Assembly: GCA_019309815.1 (NCBI GenBank)
Contig: JAFDFO010000008.1
Location: forward strand, 1-23,382
Length of the DNA stretch: 23,382 nt
Source: Deltaproteobacteria bacterium
GTDB lineage: Bacteria; Desulfobacterota; Desulfobacteria; Desulfobacterales; C00003060
Direction of reading: 5' to 3'
Below are positions 20,799 to 23,382 of this stretch, piece by piece. Both the position numbers and the translations under genes were made by a program. How positions within the stretch are numbered: position 1 is the stretch's first letter; the number at the start of each line of letters is the position of its first letter. Below the pieces are notes generated by a model. It was given only the letters and a program-made list of their open reading frames with translations, was not told where the DNA came from and made no database searches.

Positions 20799-23382
20799 TT
20801 ACATTGCCATCCCCATGGTAAACTCCCAACCGCCTTCACCTCTCAACTCCTCGTCAAGAATATAGCCGTACTCCAGACGCAGTGGCCCCATGGGGGAATA
20901 CCATCTAAAACCAAAGCCTGTGGACTTCCGGAGACCATCCCAAGTGATGGCCCAAGTGTCGTCATCAGCCCACGTATTACCAGCATCGAAGAAGACGACC
21001 CCTACAAGACCCGCCTTCTGTATGATGGGAAAAGTCAATTCCGCATTGAACAGGAGCATCTTGTCGCCACCTATTTTGTCAAAAGTTATTGGATCCCTCG
21101 GGCTGATGTCCCGCCATCCATAACCTCGCACTGTCTCAATGCCTCCAAGATAGAAACGCTCCCATGTGGGCACCTCCCCTACCGGATCATCGTGAATATA
21201 CCCCACGCGGCCATGGAGGTATCCAACTATATACCAGAAAAGAGGGTGATACCATCCGGAATCTCCTACATACTTTGTGTATCCAATGTCTCCTCCAAAA
21301 GGAGTTCCTGCGTGCTGGACGGTGATACTGTTATCTGAACCTCTGGTGGTTTGAAAAACACGATCCCTGGAATCGCGGCGCAATAGAGCGGTAACGGTGT
21401 GCGAAACATTTTCCCCCGCAAACTCCCTAATTGAAGCTGAAGCATCTCGACTTAAATTGCCGATGTCCGATTTGTCATAGTTGTACGCAAGAGTTAATCG
21501 GGTATACGGCCACACCGGATACCCACCCCGAACGGTCCCCCCGATGCTGTCTTTATCATAGGTATCGTAATCGCGACTCGTGTTGTAGATATCAAAACCA
21601 GCCGACAGGGGAATGTCAAACAGCCAGGGCTCAGTAAAGCTTAACGAGTACGTGGAGGCAGTTCCGCCTATCTGCCCTCTGGCATTCAGGATCTGGCCAC
21701 GTCCAAACAGATTCCTCTGGGCAATCGAAACCACACCAAAGACTTGGTCCTTTGAACTGTACCCGGCCCCAAAGCTAAAAGCGCCTGTCGGTTTTTCAGT
21801 GACATCGACATTCAGGATCAACTTATCATCACCGCTTCCCTGTGTAGTGTTCACCTGAATGTCTTCAAAATATTCGAGCCGGTACAGATTTTGGGTCCCT
21901 TGCTTAAGGCGCGTGCCGCTGAACCGCTCCTGTTCACGTACCAACAGCTCCCGGCGAATAACCTTGTCACGGGTTCTGGTGTTGCCGCTTATCTCGATCT
22001 TTTCAAAATAGACCACGGGTCCTTTGTCGATGACATATGTGATGTTGGCCTTAAGTCCTTTTAGATCCTGATCAATGCGTGGTAAGATCTGAGCGTAGGC
22101 ATAACCAGTGTCTGAATAGATGTCCTGAAGCATTAAAATATCTTCTCGTATGAATTCGCGGTTGTAAACCGTTCCGCTGCGCATTCTGATCCTGGCTAGT
22201 AATGCGCCTTTCGACCAAATCAAATCTCCCTCAATATCGACCTCGCCGACACTGAATCGAGGCCCTTCATCTATCTTAAGGATGATGGAGACTTCTTCGT
22301 CCTCATACGCCAGCTTTGGCTCAGACACCTTTGCCTCAATATACCCGTGATTATGATAGTAGGCGGCTATCATAGCAACGTCCTGGTCCAAGACTTCATG
22401 GTCCAGATCTCCTGCAGAGGTGAAAAAGGAAAAGAAACCTTTTTTCTTGGTCTTCATTAGGTCCTGCAAGTCGTCATCATCATAGGCCTTGTTCCCTTCA
22501 AAAGAAATCGACTTGATGAAAACCTTTTTCCCCTCTTCCACAACAAAATCAATATCCGCCTCGTTCTCCCCTATAGATTTGGTGTCATATGTCACCGTGA
22601 TGCGATGATACCCTTTTTCTTTGTAGAGACTTTCAATCTGCCGGATGTCTCCCCGAAGCTTATTGACGTTCAAAATAGAGCCTGACCTTACACTGATAAC
22701 CTCGCTGATCTCTTCATCATCGAATTCACTGTTACCTTTGATTGCAATGTTCCTGATTGTTTCGTTTTCAACAACCTGAAAAGTGATAACTTTCCCCTCC
22801 TGCGTGTCGGAAGCCTCGACCCGAACATCATCAAAATACCCCATCTTGTAGATTGACTTCAGGTCCTCCTGAACTTGCTTTGGCAGATAGGTATCTCCCC
22901 CCTTGGTTTCTATGATTCTCTTGATCGCTTCAGACTCAATCCGTTTGTTCCCGGCGATGACGACCTCTGCCACCTTCTCCCGCCCAAGCACCTTGACTCC
23001 GAGCCCCACAGCAAGGGTTTCGACGGCGCCAAGCAGGGTCTCGATGCCCTCGCCTTCCACGTAGACAGGCTCAGGAGGATCATCTCCGTACGATTCCATG
23101 ACGTTGACATCTAAGCTGAAGCGTTTACCGATCTTGGCAAAACTCCCCCATATGATAAAATCAGCTCCTGCATTCAGTCCGTATGTCCGCAAATCATCCA
23201 GGTCGCTTATGTCTGAACCAAGCCTGGGCCCTTCAACTCCTTCATCAGGTCTAATAACGGTGACACCTTCATCTGCAAGTTGTTTCTCAACAAGATCTCG
23301 GATCTGACCCCTCAAGTCCTCAAGCCCTTCAGGTGCATGCACTTCGAAAGGAAGTATGACGACTCGAATTTCCTCCTGGGCC
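20799..23382 (-). CDS. bamA: Outer membrane protein assembly factor BamA with N-terminal extra domain (5' end beyond window)
   Basis: Central subunit of the BAM complex, an Omp85 protein inserting beta-barrels into the outer membrane. The frame stays open to the window edge, so the signal peptide and true start are missing; the GTG at 23342 is internal. The 860 visible codons hold a domain of about 135 residues (IRVVILPFEV ... GADFIIWGSFAKIGKRFSLDVNVME) resembling TolB-N/CsgG-type periplasmic domains, then five POTRA domains (counted from the GTG codon: 124-194, 195-272, 273-361, 362-442, 443-518) and the 16-strand barrel. VRGY, the equivalent of the conserved VRGF, lies in the lid loop. The C-terminus FTMGMAM ends in Met rather than the usual aromatic residue. 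First visible gene of the lpx cluster. Confidence 0.94.
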   Translation of the reverse strand, partial: AQEEIRVVILPFEVHAPEGLEDLRGQIRDLVEKQLADEGVTVIRPDEGVEGPRLGSDISDLDDLRTYGLNAGADFIIWGSFAKIGKRFSLDVNVMESYGDDPPEPVYVEGEGIETLLGAVETLAVGLGVKVLGREKVAEVVIAGNKRIESEAIKRIIETKGGDTYLPKQVQEDLKSIYKMGYFDDVRVEASDTQEGKVITFQVVENETIRNIAIKGNSEFDDEEISEVISVRSGSILNVNKLRGDIRQIESLYKEKGYHRITVTYDTKSIGENEADIDFVVEEGKKVFIKSISFEGNKAYDDDDLQDLMKTKKKGFFSFFTSAGDLDHEVLDQDVAMIAAYYHNHGYIEAKVSEPKLAYEDEEVSIILKIDEGPRFSVGEVDIEGDLIWSKGALLARIRMRSGTVYNREFIREDILMLQDIYSDTGYAYAQILPRIDQDLKGLKANITYVIDKGPVVYFEKIEISGNTRTRDKVIRRELLVREQERFSGTRLKQGTQNLYRLEYFEDIQVNTTQGSGDDKLILNVDVTEKPTGAFSFGAGYSSKDQVFGVVSIAQRNLFGRGQILNARGQIGGTASTYSLSFTEPWLFDIPLSAGFDIYNTSRDYDTYDKDSIGGTVRGGYPVWPYTRLTLAYNYDKSDIGNLSRDASASIREFAGENVSHTVTALLRRDSRDRVFQTTRGSDNSITVQHAGTPFGGDIGYTKYVGDSGWYHPLFWYIVGYLHGRVGYIHDDPVGEVPTWERFYLGGIETVRGYGWRDISPRDPITFDKIGGDKMLLFNAELTFPIIQKAGLVGVVFFDAGNTWADDDTWAITWDGLRKSTGFGFRWYSPMGPLRLEYGYILDEELRGEGGWEFTMGMAM

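Overview
The window carries a lipid A / lipopolysaccharide (LPS) biosynthesis and outer-membrane assembly locus from a diderm bacterium. Gene content and order (bamA-ompH-lpxD-fabZ-lpxA-lpxI-Gfo/Idh oxidoreductase-lpxB-DUF374 acyltransferase-msbA), use of LpxI rather than LpxH, and a BamA with an extra N-terminal domain fit the former Deltaproteobacteria (Desulfobacterota). This placement is from recalled family context only; no species can be named. Nearly all genes are intact; only bamA is cut by the window edge.

Layout. (1) 151-1344, minus: lptF. (2) 1345-1826: a divergent intergenic region with two good sigma70-type promoters, one for lptF and one for the rightward operon. (3) 1827-9136, plus: a seven-gene surface-polysaccharide operon: ArnT-like lipid A glycosyltransferase, PAP2 phosphatase, GT4 glycosyltransferase, LpxL/HtrB-type acyltransferase, GT2 glycosyltransferase, O-antigen-ligase-type membrane protein, WaaE/KdtX-like GT2. 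A weak terminator-like hairpin follows it. (4) 23382-9165, minus: bamA (partial), ompH/skp, lpxD, fabZ, lpxA, lpxI, a GnnA-like oxidoreductase, lpxB, DUF374/LpxJ-like acyltransferase, msbA, a GT39 glycosyltransferase and a second PAP2 phosphatase.

How the genes work together. LpxA, LpxD, LpxI and LpxB build the acylated disaccharide; FabZ draws on the same 3-hydroxyacyl-ACP pool. LpxL-like and DUF374-like enzymes would add secondary acyl chains. PAP2 and ArnT-like enzymes could remodel lipid A phosphates. The GT2/GT4 enzymes build core sugars, MsbA flips the product, the WaaL-like ligase attaches O-antigen, LptF helps extract LPS from the inner membrane, and Skp/BamA assemble outer-membrane proteins (including LptD in characterised species). 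LpxC, LpxK, WaaA, LptG and heptosyltransferases are not in the window.

The most unusual content is in the gaps of the minus-strand cluster. A family of short non-coding elements with related terminal inverted repeats (consensus near TAGAACCYATCTCAAAAACA) occurs three times (9853-9997, about 13318-13508, 17473-17660). In two cases the TAG of the repeat end is the stop codon of the neighbouring gene. Two of the elements contain palindromes built from 8-bp tandem units, and a separate palindrome built from a 19-bp duplicated unit lies at 16547-16648. No complete new defence or metabolic system was seen; the candidates for something new are this repeat family, a GnnA-like enzyme without GnnB nearby, and the extra domain on BamA.
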